Assembly: GCA_014155875.1 (NCBI GenBank)
Contig: JACEFZ010014444.1
Coordinates: 1-64,000 of the forward strand
Length of the DNA stretch: 64,000 bases
Direction: 5' to 3'
Source of the DNA: Cepaea nemoralis
Lineage: Eukaryota > Mollusca > Gastropoda > Stylommatophora > Helicidae
Shown: positions 52,601 to 59,617 of the stretch, in pieces
How positions within the stretch are numbered: the first letter of the stretch is position 1
How the letters are laid out: every line of letters starts with the position of its first letter
Notes under the pieces: generated by a model
Told to the model about the DNA's origin: nothing
Databases searched by the model: none
The model's input: only the letters and a program-made list of their open reading frames with translations
Made by a program: the position numbers and the translations under genes

Positions 52601-54146
52601 TACACACTCATAGACAAATGTTGTAAACATCCCCCCACAGAGGTGAATACACACTCATAGACAAATGTTGTAAACATCCCCCCATAGAGGTGAATACACA
52701 CTCATAGACATATGTTGTAAACATCCCCCACAGAGGTGAACACACTCATAGACACATGTTGTAGCCATCCCTGACTTGATGCATAGTTGATTCTCATACA
52801 GGAGGTAGGCCTGACTGGGCATGATTCTTGCTTCACTCTCACTTAATGACCTTGTGTTTAGCAACATGAGACAGTACATTCAACTGAAGACTGGTCAGTG
52901 TGTTCATGTGCTGGGTTGTGGGTTGGTATGATGATGTGAGGAGTGCTGGGCGTGAGGTCTGTGACGTGAGGAGTGCTGGGTGTGAGGGGCTGTGACATGA
53001 GGAGTGCTGGGCATGAGGGACTAACATGAGGAGTGCTGGGTGTGAGGGACTGTGATGTGAGGAGTGCTGGGCATGAGGGACTAACATGAGGAGTGCTGGG
53101 TGTGAGGGACTGTGATGTGAGGAGTGCTGGGCATGAGGGACTAACATGAGGAGTGCTGGGTGTGAGGGACTGTGACATGAGGAGTGAGGGGCTGTGACGT
53201 GAGGAGTGCTGGGCATGAGGGACTAACATGAGGAGTGCTGGGTGTGAGGGACTGTGAGGTGAGGAGTGCTGGGTGTGAGGGGCTGTGACATGAGGAGTGC
53301 TGGGTGTGAGGGACTGTGACATACATGAGGAGTGCTGGGTGTGAGGGACTGTGACGTGAGGGTCTGTGATGTGAGGAGTGCTGGGCATAAGGGACTGTGA
53401 CATGAGGAGTGCTGGGTGTGAGGGACAGGTGGAGGCATGCTGGGCATGAGGGACTGATGAGAGGAGGGCTGGGCGTGAGGGACTGACGTGAGGCGTACTG
53501 GCATGAGGGAGGTTGGGTGATATTGGGGGAGGGGAGGGAGGGTTGCTGGCGTGAGGAGTATTGAAGTGAGGAATGCTGGGGTGAGGAGCGGTGACATGGA
53601 GGGGAGTGGAGACTGGGGTAACTGATGAGTGGTGACATGTGATGTGCTGTGGTGAGGGTGACTTGGACTGATTTTACTGGACATGACATGAGGCTGAGTG
53701 AGACTGACACACTTATGATGAGGCCTCTGACTTGAGGATGAGTGGGATCCTAATGTAATGTTGATGGCAATCATAGAGTCCTAGCCCTACCTCTAGTGGT
53801 GTCTGCCTTTGTTCAAACTGTGTAGAAGTTTACATTGCTTGTTATATAGCTCACGCAGTGTTGTGATGGTTTCCTCCTGGCTTCCACTCCTCAGGTGTAC
53901 AAGACAGGCATCACCCACTACTTCAGCATCAAAAGCGCCACCAACGACTTCAACTACCATCCTACCGTCCAGAACGACTTGTCTGAAGTTGTAGCTTACT
54001 ACAAGAAATTAGGCCGGGTCAAGGGTCACCAGTCTTCAGTCTTTGTATATTACTTAGTTAATGCCATCATCATATTTTTAATATACAACCTGTTTATCTT
54101 CTTGTTACCCAGTGTAACCAGTCTCCACTCTATGATCCCACTCTGA
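30886..54146 (+). CDS. SDR42E1: SDR42E1-like short-chain dehydrogenase/reductase, seven exons, N-terminus missing
   Basis: Extended SDR of the 3-beta-HSD/SDR42E type, a membrane-anchored NAD(P)-dependent oxidoreductase whose human relative is linked to sterol and vitamin D metabolism. Exons: 30886-31002, 43330-43488, 44030-44167, 47089-47154, 48039-48102, 50988-51061, 53895-54146. All introns are GT-AG and phases agree throughout. They give 289 codons against about 393 in the human protein. Visible: the active-site YTSTYN and Y-S-K-T-K (YxxxK), [10 protein letters not shown], the [13 protein letters not shown] block, and a C-terminal hydrophobic anchor. Missing: the ~100 N-terminal residues with the Rossmann GxxGxxG motif. 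No exon for them was found in the 30 kb upstream, so they lie further left, are too diverged to see, or are lost. SDR42E2 is a less likely alternative. Confidence 0.9.
31003..31400. other. Intron start with ~100-bp tandem duplication
   Basis: 31190-31270 and 31285-31350 are near-identical ('ATCACCATGTAGATGTTGGT', 'TGCTATCATCCTGGGGAAT', 'GCCAGGATTCTCTTGCA'). No coding signal. Confidence 0.6.
31550..32182 (+). mobile_element. LINE RNase H domain fragment
   Basis: Part of frame 31585-32655. After the linker [17 protein letters not shown] comes an RNase H fold: [10 protein letters not shown] (catalytic Asp), [17 protein letters not shown] (catalytic Glu), [11 protein letters not shown] (Asp replaced by Asn), then a region where the second half has slipped frame ([12 protein letters not shown] in place of 'PGHAGV.GNE.AD'). 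It ends with [16 protein letters not shown]. Defective. It is joined directly to LINE-1x RT, which is not its natural order. Confidence 0.8.
32183..33660 (+). mobile_element. LINE-1x copy, RT domain, truncated at both ends
   Basis: Frame to 32560: [52 protein letters not shown] frame change near 32563 is followed by the open frame 32652-33698: [37 protein letters not shown], catalytic [44 protein letters not shown]. It breaks off at about 33645 before the C-terminal finger. Close relative of the copy at 29-1300. Confidence 0.9.
33735..34033 (-). mobile_element. LINE-B (NKKM type) 3' end, right part displaced to 37162
   Basis: Minus-strand 3' end starting with the reversed tail, homologous to 9820-10110. 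Interrupted by LINE-C; continues at 37162-37560. The - strand frame 33997-33749 gives [20 protein letters not shown] and [15 protein letters not shown], the C-terminal LINE-B signature. Confidence 0.9.
34034..37161 (+). mobile_element. LINE-C, 5'-truncated, with 11-bp target duplication
   Basis: Flanked by AGTACTTGGTC (34023-34033 and 37162-37172), whose two copies lie at the same point of the interrupted LINE-B. It begins inside the APE domain ([21 protein letters not shown]), then linker frame 34462-35118, RT N-terminus ([31 protein letters not shown]), TYINNIC at 35846-35861, a LINE-2x insertion, and resumption at 36294 with the catalytic [15 protein letters not shown]. Its 3' tail is (GATGA)n. 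Several stops and frame changes: a dead copy. Confidence 0.93.
35862..36292 (+). mobile_element. LINE-2x, severely 5'-truncated, nested in LINE-C
   Basis: Last ~430 bp of LINE-2x (from [20 protein letters not shown] to the C2H2 finger and the 3' end GGCAAGGTGCCAATG). Flanked by ATGT (35858-35861 and 36293-36296). The LINE-C frame ends in ...NNIC before it and continues K-D-T-S after it. By chance the frames join, giving a 196-residue chimeric ORF at 35640-36230 that is not a real gene. Confidence 0.93.
37162..37560 (-). mobile_element. LINE-B (NKKM type), continuation after LINE-C
   Basis: Continues the copy from 33735-34033: [20 protein letters not shown] and [10 protein letters not shown] on the - strand. 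Around 37384-37455 a short insert carries 'CAACATCACGGCACAC' and 'GTAACCCATAAGTGCT', the same DNA as at 57568-57610, a decayed SINE piece. Confidence 0.85.
37580..38160. repeat. Minisatellite, ~45-bp unit, ~13 copies
   Basis: Unit 'TACTTTATATGCCTCATGG' plus 'AGTGGACTTTTT' and a variable T/ACC linker. Length variation between units moves the frame, yet all three + frames stay open for long stretches; these are not genes. Confidence 0.92.
38160..38560. other. Intronic spacer, (GAT)n at 38285-38310
   Basis: The short GAT run may be the tail of a lost LINE. No exon signal. Confidence 0.4.
38561..38865 (+). repeat. 5' LTR
   Basis: 305 bp, TG...CA, with inverted ends TGTAACAGT/ACTGTTATACA and an AATAAA within 'CAATGAATAAACGAATG' near 38765. 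Near-identical to the 3' LTR. Confidence 0.94.
39940..40090. repeat. Degenerate repeat in the LTR-element leader
   Basis: Four loose copies of a ~35-40-bp unit: 'GATCCTCGATTGGAATTTTT', 'ATCATCGCTTGGAGTCTTTT' and relatives. Confidence 0.6.
40215..41182 (+). pseudogene. gag-like polyprotein, broken
   Basis: Starts ATG at 40215 ([15 protein letters not shown]). In-frame TAG at 40320, then open to 40703 with the capsid-like [16 protein letters not shown] and [13 protein letters not shown] segments. A one-base frame change near 40668-40676 moves the reading to the frame of 40715-41182 ([15 protein letters not shown], then [19 protein letters not shown]). The C-terminal part is Asn/Arg-rich and has one zinc knuckle [14 protein letters not shown] (C-x2-C-x4-H-x4-C). 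The role would be packaging of element RNA. One stop and one frameshift make this copy defective unless they are sequence errors. Confidence 0.88.
41188..41820 (+). CDS. Retropepsin-type aspartic protease
   Basis: Lies in the -1 frame relative to the end of gag, as expected for expression by frameshifting or as a separate frame (no ATG at its head). The catalytic motif is in [14 protein letters not shown] (D-S-G), the second hallmark is [13 protein letters not shown] (ILG-x-D-F-L). Processing of the Gag precursor is its family role. The open frame stops at 41818-41820, about 45 residues after the protease, just where an RT would normally begin. Confidence 0.9.
   Translation: MASRLLNRIGSRGENSKIQKMKQCIKNPNDEYNRTFRNNKHKKLSPQVEIKQLSLNMVDPSSCIIEIGKYKVRTLVDSGAQVSVIKETFLYRMLKNCKIFRIQENLHSVTGHKLEVLGQTMINFKLGGINVRHMFHVVKDLNRNMILGRDFLLKNGVRLFFDLHKLKFQGVYVDLEEDMHVSTLVRVKTTMNLKPQDNLTLLLLSYPECV
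41821..42865. other. Non-coding 3' part of the LTR element
   Basis: About 1 kb with stops in all + frames; no RT (YxDD), RNase H or integrase (HHCC, DDE) motif. G run near 42174. The last 15 bp form the polypurine tract. Confidence 0.8.
42866..43171 (+). repeat. 3' LTR
   Basis: 306 bp, about 98% identical to the 5' LTR by eye. Directly after it the host has a small hairpin (AGGTCCC...GGGACCT, 43171-43188). Confidence 0.94.
43330..43488 (+). CDS. SDR42E1: SDR42E exon B (active site)
   Basis: Acceptor 'TTATCAG' (43323-43329), donor GTGGGT (43489). Encodes [20 protein letters not shown] with catalytic Tyr at 43342-43344 and Lys at 43354-43356, then [20 protein letters not shown]. Phase 0 on both sides, matching exons A and C. 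A (TA)n repeat starts 45 bp into the next intron. Confidence 0.95.
43533..43611. repeat. (TA)n microsatellite
   Basis: TA repeat in the intron right after SDR42E exon B, followed by T/C-rich DNA up to 43820. Confidence 0.97.
43613..44025. other. Simple-repeat-rich intron
   Basis: TTCC/TTTC-rich DNA (43620-43820), (CA)n (43848-43905), (TG)n and (GA)n (43918-43955). Confidence 0.8.
44030..44167 (+). CDS. SDR42E1: SDR42E exon C
   Basis: Acceptor 'TTGGAGCAG' (44021-44029), donor GTGAGT (44168). 46 codons: [13 protein letters not shown], then [20 protein letters not shown]. Phase 0 at both ends. Confidence 0.95.
44168..45030. other. GA-rich intronic DNA
   Basis: 44230-44775 is a degenerate GAGAGA/GTGAGACAGAGAGA purine-rich stretch. 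No exon or transposon end. Confidence 0.7.
45030..45420 (+). mobile_element. LINE-D 3' end: ORF tail and 3'UTR
   Basis: 45034-45160 reads [18 protein letters not shown] then [14 protein letters not shown], the usual C-terminus 'RW.DNI..W......A.DR..WR..V'. It is followed by 3'UTR DNA matching 6215-6440. Confidence 0.65.
45420..46190. other. No gene seen; possible decayed SINE
   Basis: 45900-46000 has a minus-strand tRNA-like feel ('CTAGCCACTCTACCGTGG') but is not confirmed by a second copy. Confidence 0.4.
46202..46354. mobile_element. Small inverted-repeat element (MITE)
   Basis: ~153 bp with ~35-bp inverted ends: left 'TAGGGTGTATTTTTAATGAC' then TGGAGTTTTTGAAAAT; right end reverse complement 'TAGGGTATATATTTAATGAC' then TGGAGGTTTTGAAAAT. 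TA at both edges would fit a Tc1/mariner-type target. Confidence 0.7.
46480..46690 (+). mobile_element. tRNA-derived SINE S4, copy 1
   Basis: A-box-like 'GGTGATGTGGCTAAATAC', B-box-like 'GCATTCAAATCC'. The order and body ('GACCACATCACACATGAAG', 'GTGTTGATTGATG') parallel 59022-59230. Confidence 0.65.
46695..46965 (+). mobile_element. tRNA-derived SINE S4, copy 2, with internal duplication
   Basis: 'GTGAGTTCAAATTCAC' resembles a B box. A ~56-bp piece ('TTGACCTGCCTGGTCCATCC', 'TAAAATGGGTACTAG') occurs twice (46782-46815; 46834-46872). It ends near 'ACACCACACCGCATACC'. Confidence 0.6.
47089..47154 (+). CDS. SDR42E1: SDR42E exon D
   Basis: Acceptor 'TTCCCCAG', donor GTGAGT at 47155. 22 codons with the family hallmark [17 protein letters not shown]. 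Phase 0. Confidence 0.96.
47155..47755. other. Intronic spacer with (CA)n/(TA)n
   Basis: Short CA- and GA/TA-repeats at 47505-47592; otherwise unremarkable. Confidence 0.5.
47760..47942 (+). mobile_element. S1 SINE copy, plus strand
   Basis: Reverse complement of the S1 pattern: 'GCAATGGCAAACTACTGAAT', 'AACTTGCCAAGAAATTGCAG', 'AAATGCTGGAGTTAAATGC'. Lies between exons D and E. Confidence 0.78.
48039..48102 (+). CDS. SDR42E1: SDR42E exon E
   Basis: Acceptor 'CTCTCTCCAG', donor GTAAGT at 48103. Encodes [19 protein letters not shown] and leaves one base for the next exon (phase 1). Confidence 0.94.
48138..48345 (+). mobile_element. tRNA-derived SINE S2, copy 2
   Basis: A-box-like 'GCATGGCCAAGTGGGTAAG', B-box-like 'GTAGTTCAACTCC'; body shared with 30050-30305. 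Lies just after exon E. Confidence 0.78.
48528..49505. repeat. Minisatellite, ~50-57-bp unit, ~17 copies
   Basis: Unit 'GGGGCATGGGTGTGTGGG', 'TTTGGGTTTATGACTG', 'TAATGTGGATGTGGGTT'. The right half is diverged, with an added 'ATGATGGTGGTGGATT' subunit. The LINE-2x copy at 49577 inserted just beyond its right end. Confidence 0.93.
49577..50686 (+). mobile_element. LINE-2x, 5'-truncated, with 12-bp target duplication
   Basis: Flanked by TGGCTGTATTTG (49565-49576 and 50687-50698). It carries an open frame (49558-50625; the part before 49577 is host DNA) with the RT catalytic [22 protein letters not shown] and the C2H2 finger with an altered end (HIRYHH). Very similar to the full-length copy at 16.8-20.8 kb. 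It sits in the SDR42E intron between exons E and F, in sense orientation. Confidence 0.95.
50988..51061 (+). CDS. SDR42E1: SDR42E exon F
   Basis: Acceptor 'CTTCCGAAG', donor GTGAGT at 51062. Takes the split codon from exon E and encodes [18 protein letters not shown] then LLTRTE. Its last ~8 bases and donor are the first unit of the minisatellite that follows. Confidence 0.94.
51054..52770. repeat. Minisatellite (~43-47 bp) that repeats the exon F splice donor
   Basis: Unit 'CTCACAGAGGTGAGTATACA' plus 'CACTCATAGACATGTTGTAG' and 'CCATCC', roughly 35-40 copies. The first unit includes the last bases of exon F (CGCACAGAG) and its donor GTGAGTA. Most later units keep CACAGAG|GTGAGT. From about 52400 rightward the unit is changed to CACAGAGGTGAATACA with 'ACAAATGTTGTAAACATCC'. 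Three units lack the GTGAG part. Confidence 0.95.
52905..53640. repeat. Minisatellite, ~33-36-bp unit, ~20 copies
   Basis: Unit 'GTGAGGAGTGCTGGGCATGA' plus 'GGGACTGTGACAT'. All - strand frames stay open (Ser/Pro/His-rich), a repeat artefact. Lies in the last intron of SDR42E. Confidence 0.92.
53895..54146 (+). CDS. SDR42E1: SDR42E terminal exon G
   Basis: Acceptor 'CACTCCTCAG', stop TGA at 54144-54146. Encodes [15 protein letters not shown], then [20 protein letters not shown] and a hydrophobic span of about 25 residues ([20 protein letters not shown]) that should be the C-terminal membrane anchor known in SDR42E proteins. No perfect AATAAA was seen in the next 300 bp. Confidence 0.95.
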   Translation: MYKTGITHYFSIKSATNDFNYHPTVQNDLSEVVAYYKKLGRVKGHQSSVFVYYLVNAIIIFLIYNLFIFLLPSVTSLHSMIPL

Positions 54147-54640
54147 TGTCAGCAGATTATAGTCCAGTCTTACCTGGTTATGTTCACATGACATTAACTA
54201 ACACTATTTTTATTTAAATCATATTTATTATGCAAATGTTTTTATTTTAAAATTTGTAATAATTTGCAACTTGTAAGACTGAGGGAAAAAGAACAAGGGG
54301 AAGGCAGAGAGGTATGTATCTAGATAGCTTGGTCACGTGGCATAATTGAGAAAAACATTGAGTTGATCAAAGACTCTGGTGATTGTGTGAGATAAAACAG
54401 TCCGCCCATGCTTATCGGCACATGATAATGATGATGAACAATTTTACACTGGTTTTAAAAATAATCCTTAGATTTGAATTGCCAGTCGTGGAAGCAAGAG
54501 TGGAGTGGAAGAGATTAGAAAGGTATGTGGTGCTATAAAAATAACTTGGTATGGATTGGGAGTCACTGAAGAAAAGGGACGAACTGACAAGGATTAGAAA
54601 TGTATAAAGTAGTGCTATGAAAGTACAAGTTCTCTTCATA
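54147..54640. other. 3' flank of SDR42E
   Basis: AT-rich at 54190-54275 as expected for a 3'UTR. 54300-54430 has a LINE-like tail ending in GATGATGA on the + strand ('GGTCACGTGGCATAATTGAG', resembling FGHVMR...LE), too short to call. Confidence 0.45.
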
Positions 54641-56085
54641 TTTGATGGTGAGTTCAACTGAGCTATTGACCTGGCTAATGATGACTTTATATTTGATGGT
54701 GGGTTCAACTGGGCGATTGACCCAGCTAATGATGACTTTATATTTGATGGTGGGTTCAACAGGGCGATTGACCCAGCTAATGATGACTTTATATTTGATG
54801 TTGATGGGTTCAACAGGGTGATTGACCTAGCTAATGATGACTTTATATTTGATGTTGGTGGGTTCGACTGGGTGATTGACCTATCTAATGGTGACTTTGT
54901 ATTCGATGTTGGTGGGTTCGACTGGGTGATTGACCCAGCTAATGATGACTTCATATTTGATGGTGGGTTCAACTGGGTGATTGACCTAGCTAATGATGAC
55001 TTTATATTTGATGTTGATGGGTTCAACAGGGTGATTGACCTAGCTAATGATGACTTTATATTTGATGTTGGTGGTTCAACTGGGCGCTAATGGTGACTAT
55101 ATTTGATGATGGTGGGTTCAACTGGGCAATTGACATAGCTATTGATGACTTTATATTTGATGTTGGTGGGTTCAACTGGGTGATTGACCTAGCTAATGAT
55201 GACTTTATATTTGATGTTGGTGGGTTCAACAGGGTGATTGACCTAGCTAATGATGACTTTATATTTGATGTTGGTGGGTTCAACTGGGCGCTAATGGTGA
55301 CTATATTTGATGATGGTGGGTTCAACTGGGCAATTGACATAGCTATTGATGACTTTATATTTGATGTTGGTGGGTTCAACTGGGTAATTGACCTAGCTAA
55401 TGATGACTTTATATTTGATGTTGGTGGGTTCGACTGGGTGATTGACCTATCTAATGGTGACTTTGTATTCGATGTTGGTGGGTTCGACTGGGTGATTGAC
55501 CCAGCTAATGATGACTTCATATTTGATGGTGGGTTCAACTGGGTGATTGACCTAGCTAATGATGACTTTATATTTGATGTTGATGGGTTCAACAGGGTGA
55601 TTGACCTAGCTAATGATGACTTTATATTTGATGTTGGTGGGTTCAACTGGGCGCTAATGGTGACTATATTTGATGATGGTGGGTTCAACTGGGCAATTGA
55701 CATAGCTATTGATGACTTTATATTTGATGTTGGTGGGTTCAACTGGGTGATTGACCTAGCTAATGATGACTTTATATTTGATGTTGGTGGGTTCAACTGG
55801 GCGATTGACCTAGCTAATGGTGACTATATTTGATGATGATGGGTTCAACTGGGTGATTGACCTAGCTAATGATGACTTTATATTTGATGTTGGTGGGTTC
55901 AACTGGGCGATTGACCTAGCTAATGATGACTTTATATTTGATGTTGGTGGGTTCAACAGGGCGATTGACCTAGCTAATGATGACTTTATATTTGATGTTG
56001 GTGGGTTCAACTGGGCGCTAATGGTGACTATATTTGATGATGGTGGGTTCAACTGGGCAATTGACATAGCTATTGATGACATCAG
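54640..56085. repeat. 54-bp minisatellite with ~566-bp higher-order repeat
   Basis: Unit 'GATGACTTTATATTTGATG', 'TTGGTGGGTTCAACTGGGT', 'GATTGACCTAGCTAAT'. 54 bp is 18 codons, so both strands read as long repetitive frames (DDFIFDVGGFNWVIDLAN on +). The block from 54851 recurs from 55417 (offset 566), and a distinct unit, 'GCGCTAATGGTGACTATATT', marks four positions (about 55083, 55289, 55650, 56014). One base is missing in the first block (about 55070), which breaks the frame. I do not call a protein. Confidence 0.93.
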
Positions 56086-56089
56086 GGTG

Positions 56090-56800
56090 TTAGTGGTGCC
56101 ATGGCACACTTGTGCCTTTAGGGAGGTACTGTCGCTTGCAGGCTGAATCAGCAAATCTCAGTTTGCTTATAACTTCAGTTATCCTTTTGTCCAGTGTGTC
56201 CTCTGATCTCTACTTCTTTCCTTTACTTCTCTATGTGTCACAATATCTGTGAATATATTTACATTGGCAACAAAGGTTGAAAATAAAAAAGGGGATTTTA
56301 AAGGCTTGTAATACTTCACTCAGTTCCAGGGGTGATATTAGAACAAGCATAAATTACGTGGATGCTTATTTCTAGGATTTAGCAGTTCTAAGGTAAAATA
56401 ATTCTGTACTGAAAAAAAGTCACAAGAATCACATGCTGGGAAAACAAAGTGAACTCTAGTAACAAATGGTTGACAACTTTAATTAGTAGTCATATGTTTG
56501 TCTGGTATACTAATTTGTTCATATACACACACATACTAGTTCCATGAACATCTGTACATATGGTTCACAGGCAGCAGTTATCTATCAGTGAACATCATCA
56601 CAGATCTACAGTTGTCAACAGTGTTGCTAGGATACACCTTCATCTGTGTACATGTTGCTAGGATATTCTTTCATCTCATGTACATATTGCTGGGATACAC
56701 TTACAATTTGTGTACATTGTTGCTAGGATCTATGGACATCTTGTGTACATGTTACTAGGAGATACATTTAGTCAAAAGTATAAGTTCCCACATCACGCAG
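56090..56800. other. No gene seen
   Basis: Spacer with loosely repeated 'GTACATGTTGCTAGGATA' phrases (56630-56760). Confidence 0.45.
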
Positions 56801-56802
56801 CA

Positions 56803-57040
56803 ATGTCAGTTTATGCACACCCACACATCTTGTGGCAATGTCAGTTTATGCACACCCACACATCTTGTGGCAATGTCAGTTTATGCACACCCACACATCT
56901 TGTGGCAATGTCAGTTTATGCACACCCACACATCTTGTGGCAATGTCAGTTTATGCACACCCACACATCTTGTGGCAATGTCAGTGTTTGCACACCCACA
57001 CATCTTGTGGCAATGTCAGTGTTTGCATATCCACACATGT
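56803..57040. repeat. 35-bp minisatellite, 7 copies
   Basis: Unit 'TTTATGCACACCCACACATC' plus 'TTGTGGCAATGTCAG', very uniform. The period is not a multiple of three, so all + frames read the same peptide repeat in turn. Confidence 0.95.
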
Positions 57041-57309
57041 TGTATGTAAAACATGTTATCACATGCACAACAAAACAGCCACAACAACAAAAACAAGGAA
57101 ATGTATCTAGAAGTAAATCACTAAAGACAATAATCCATGGTATTCCATTAGCAAAAAGTAGTCTAAAGATAAACTGCAAGAAAGTTAATTTCAACAATGG
57201 ACATTGCAAACAGACAGCCAGTCTACAGTTACTCTGTTACAAGGAGAAAACTTGTTACCATTGCCTTCGACACATAGTAGCAATGCTTCAGCATAAATGT
57301 TATCTTATG

Positions 57310-57425
57310 GCATGTTGCGTATCCCTTACAGTCAACTCCAGCATTGTTTGGCTGTTTGCAATTCCTGGGCAAGTTTTACATTCAGTAGTTTGTCATTGCT
57401 TTCTGAATGGCCCACATGTAGTGGT
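57310..57425 (-). mobile_element. S1 SINE fragment, minus strand
   Basis: 'TTGCGTATCCCTTACAGTCA', 'TTCAGTAGTTTGTCATTGC' and 'TTCTGAATGGCCCAC' match other S1 copies. Confidence 0.75.
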
Positions 57426-57534
57426 GTATGATTGTAGCAATGAGATTTTCATATCCCACAAAAGACATGAATTTTAAATGTCCGTTGTTCATTTAAATGT
57501 GTATGCAATCTGTTGGAAGTGTGTGTAATCTGGA

Positions 57535-57950
57535 GGGAGCCTCCCGTGGGTATGTGAAGAATTTACGACGGATCAACATCATGGCACACAGGTGTAGCCC
57601 ATAAGTGCTTCATTCTACTCATAACTCAAGCTGAGTCCGGAGAATCTCGGCTCAGTGCACAAACTCTGTAGCACCGGTGAGGATCCTGAAATACTTTGCA
57701 TAGATTTTTAACTCAAAATTTTGCCCGGGCAGTTCCGTTAGGCAACTCTTTTTTAAAATTTCCAACTGCCAATGAATTTGTTATGTGCGCAATAATACAC
57801 ACGGGCATCCAATCTCACTACCCAGAGACCAGGGGAAATTTTGTTACTAGAAGACCATGTGAAAAAAATCCGCCCTCACCAGGGCTTGAACCCGGGACCT
57901 CCAGCACTTGAGGCGGACACCATACCTTGAGACCAGTCAGCCCCCTAAAG
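57535..57950 (-). mobile_element. tRNA-derived SINE S5, minus strand
   Basis: The head at 57868-57945 reads on the - strand GGCTGACTGGTCTCAAGG, then GGTCCCGGGTTCAAGCC (strong B box). Its far end ('GATCAACATCATGGCACAC', 'GTAGCCCATAAGTGCT') is also found at 37412-37446, so it is a dispersed repeat. Confidence 0.75.
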
Positions 57951-57984
57951 AGTTCAGACCATTACATTATCTAAGCCTGTATGC

Positions 57985-58095
57985 AGGGAGGAAGGTGACC
58001 GGTCTTTCCCCTCCCACAGCAGACAGTCAGGGCTGGCATTGAACCCTAATACAACCAAGCTCATGCCCTAACCACTACACCAATGGGCCAGCTCA
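57985..58095 (-). mobile_element. tRNA-like SINE head, minus strand
   Basis: On the - strand: GGCCCATTGGTGTAGTGGTT (A box) and TAGGGTTCAATGCC (B box) at normal spacing. Confidence 0.7.
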
Positions 58096-58099
58096 ATAA

Positions 58100-58685
58100 C
58101 AAAGCACAGGCAATATCATCATCTTCAAACTATCATCACATGGATAGAGACTTCAACAATCATGGCACTGCTTGTCCAACAGTAAAAGGACCCAAGACTA
58201 GGAGAGGAAAGCTGATGATGAAAACCACCAACCAGATATTAACTAAAGGAATGCAGATGTTACAATTTACTCATGAAGCTTCCTGATCATTCCATCCCAC
58301 TGAATGACTGCCTTATGCTCTGTAATTCCATGTATTCCTACATCTATGCATGTCAACTTTATACCTCGTTTTACTTGTACAATTTCAAAATAAACATTTC
58401 AAATGACCTTTTCAGCATGTAAACACACATTGTTTTTACACACAGACTTAAGCTTTGTGGCTTATCTTGAGGAAATTAATGTGGTAGTTTTCCTTTGCAT
58501 TCCACATGAGATGTACATGTAGTAAATAGTACACTGTGGGTAGCTCTTCCAATTACATAGATATTCGTTATGACTGACAATCTGTAACACGTGTTATGTA
58601 CACTGGATCTGTGACTTGTTTCACCATTACCTGAAAAATGTTTTGGGTATCTGGCCTATTATCCCAGGATAAGGTGGTGTGTGTA
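58100..58685. other. No gene seen
   Basis: Has a plausible AATAAA at 58391 but no coding frame of note. Confidence 0.4.
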
Positions 58686-58687
58686 TA

Positions 58688-58962
58688 TACAGTAACAATG
58701 GTGATATCAAAGAAAATGGTGACACCAAAATGTGACGTAGAAATAGAAGGAAAAATACTTAACCAAGTGGATAATTTTAGATACCTAGGGGCATTTATAA
58801 CATCAGATGGAAGATGTACAAGACTGCAATGGCTGGGGCATATAGAAAGAATGGAACATAATAGGGAAACAAAACTCGCTTACACAGGAAATAAATGACC
58901 GCAGACCCCGAGGTAGACCAAGAAGACGGTGGAGAGATAATATACATATATATATATATTGC
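58688..58962 (+). mobile_element. LINE-B fragment fused to another LINE 3' end
   Basis: 58690-58819 matches LINE-B 21292-21430 (YLGAFITSDGRC). At about 58820 it switches to RLQWLGHIERMEHNRETKL and a GRPRRRWRDN end of a different LINE type, then a short (TA)n. No target duplication visible at the switch. Confidence 0.75.
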
Positions 58963-59021
58963 AGGATCAGATGACATACAACATCCTCAGGTTTCTAATT
59001 TCACAAATCTCCACCTATTCC

Positions 59022-59232
59022 CTGTAGAGCAGTGGCTAGCACACTTGCCTGCTGACACGGTGGATGTGTGGTTGAATCCCTCCGAGGCCAGGGTTGTTTG
59101 TTCACTGACCAGTGTATTCCCAACCTAACACGTTTCCTGGGAGGTACAGCCAGCTGGTGTGTTACTGACCAAATCACACACTGAATGCTGATTGGTCTAA
59201 TATGTGGCTGCACCATATACCCCATACACTTG
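59022..59232 (+). mobile_element. tRNA-derived SINE S4, copy 3
   Basis: A-box-like 'TAGAGCAGTGGCTAGCAC', B-box-like 'GTGGTTGAATCCC', 3' part 'GACCAAATCACACACTGAAT', 'GCACCATATACC'. Confidence 0.78.
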
Positions 59233-59534
59233 TGAACAAGAGTGCTGCACTGTTTTTTGTGTGTGTGGTGTTGTTTGTTTTGTTACAATGGACTAAAATT
59301 AAACACCTTTCATGAAGAAGGGAAGTGGACACCTTAATTTGGGGAGGGGAAATGGACATTGAATAATATTCTGAACATCATCACAGGAATCTGTAGGCAT
59401 CATTTTTTGAATCACAGTTCATATAATTCTACAAACAGTTGTAACATAACATACACATCAGTAACACAGAATTCATATTTTTCAGAAAAAAACAAATACA
59501 AATATACAAGTCAGTTTCAGATCTTGAGTCCCCC

Positions 59535-59613
59535 TTAAACTGTTATTACAGCTGTTCCCCTAATCTGTTATTACAGCTGTGTTCCCCTAAACCGTTATTA
59601 CAGTTGTGGCCCC
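59535..59613. repeat. ~28-bp tandem repeat split by piggyBac
   Basis: 'CTGTTATTACAGCTGT' followed by CCCCTAA, about three copies here. Another copy or two lie at 60717-60760, on the other side of the piggyBac insertion. Confidence 0.8.
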
Positions 59614-59617
59614 TTAA

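Noticed and set aside
51054..52770. CRISPR-like or satellite array with regular units
   Set aside because: Units are contiguous with no unique spacers, and the setting is an animal intron.
53141..53774. Ser/Pro/His-rich - strand frames near 180 residues
   Set aside because: ~33-bp minisatellite in the last SDR42E intron, antisense to the gene.
55090..55833. 247-residue FDVGGFNWVIDLAN repeat protein
   Set aside because: 18-codon satellite period, open equally on the opposite strand, no flanking unique coding sequence. Kept only as a finding about repeat structure.
56710..57477. 255-residue + strand ORF
   Set aside because: Half is the 35-bp minisatellite and the end is an S1 SINE; no conserved domain.
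57868..57945. Functional tRNA gene on the - strand
   Set aside because: Good A/B boxes but no complete cloverleaf closing, and the flank is a dispersed repeat also seen at 37.4 kb; a SINE head.
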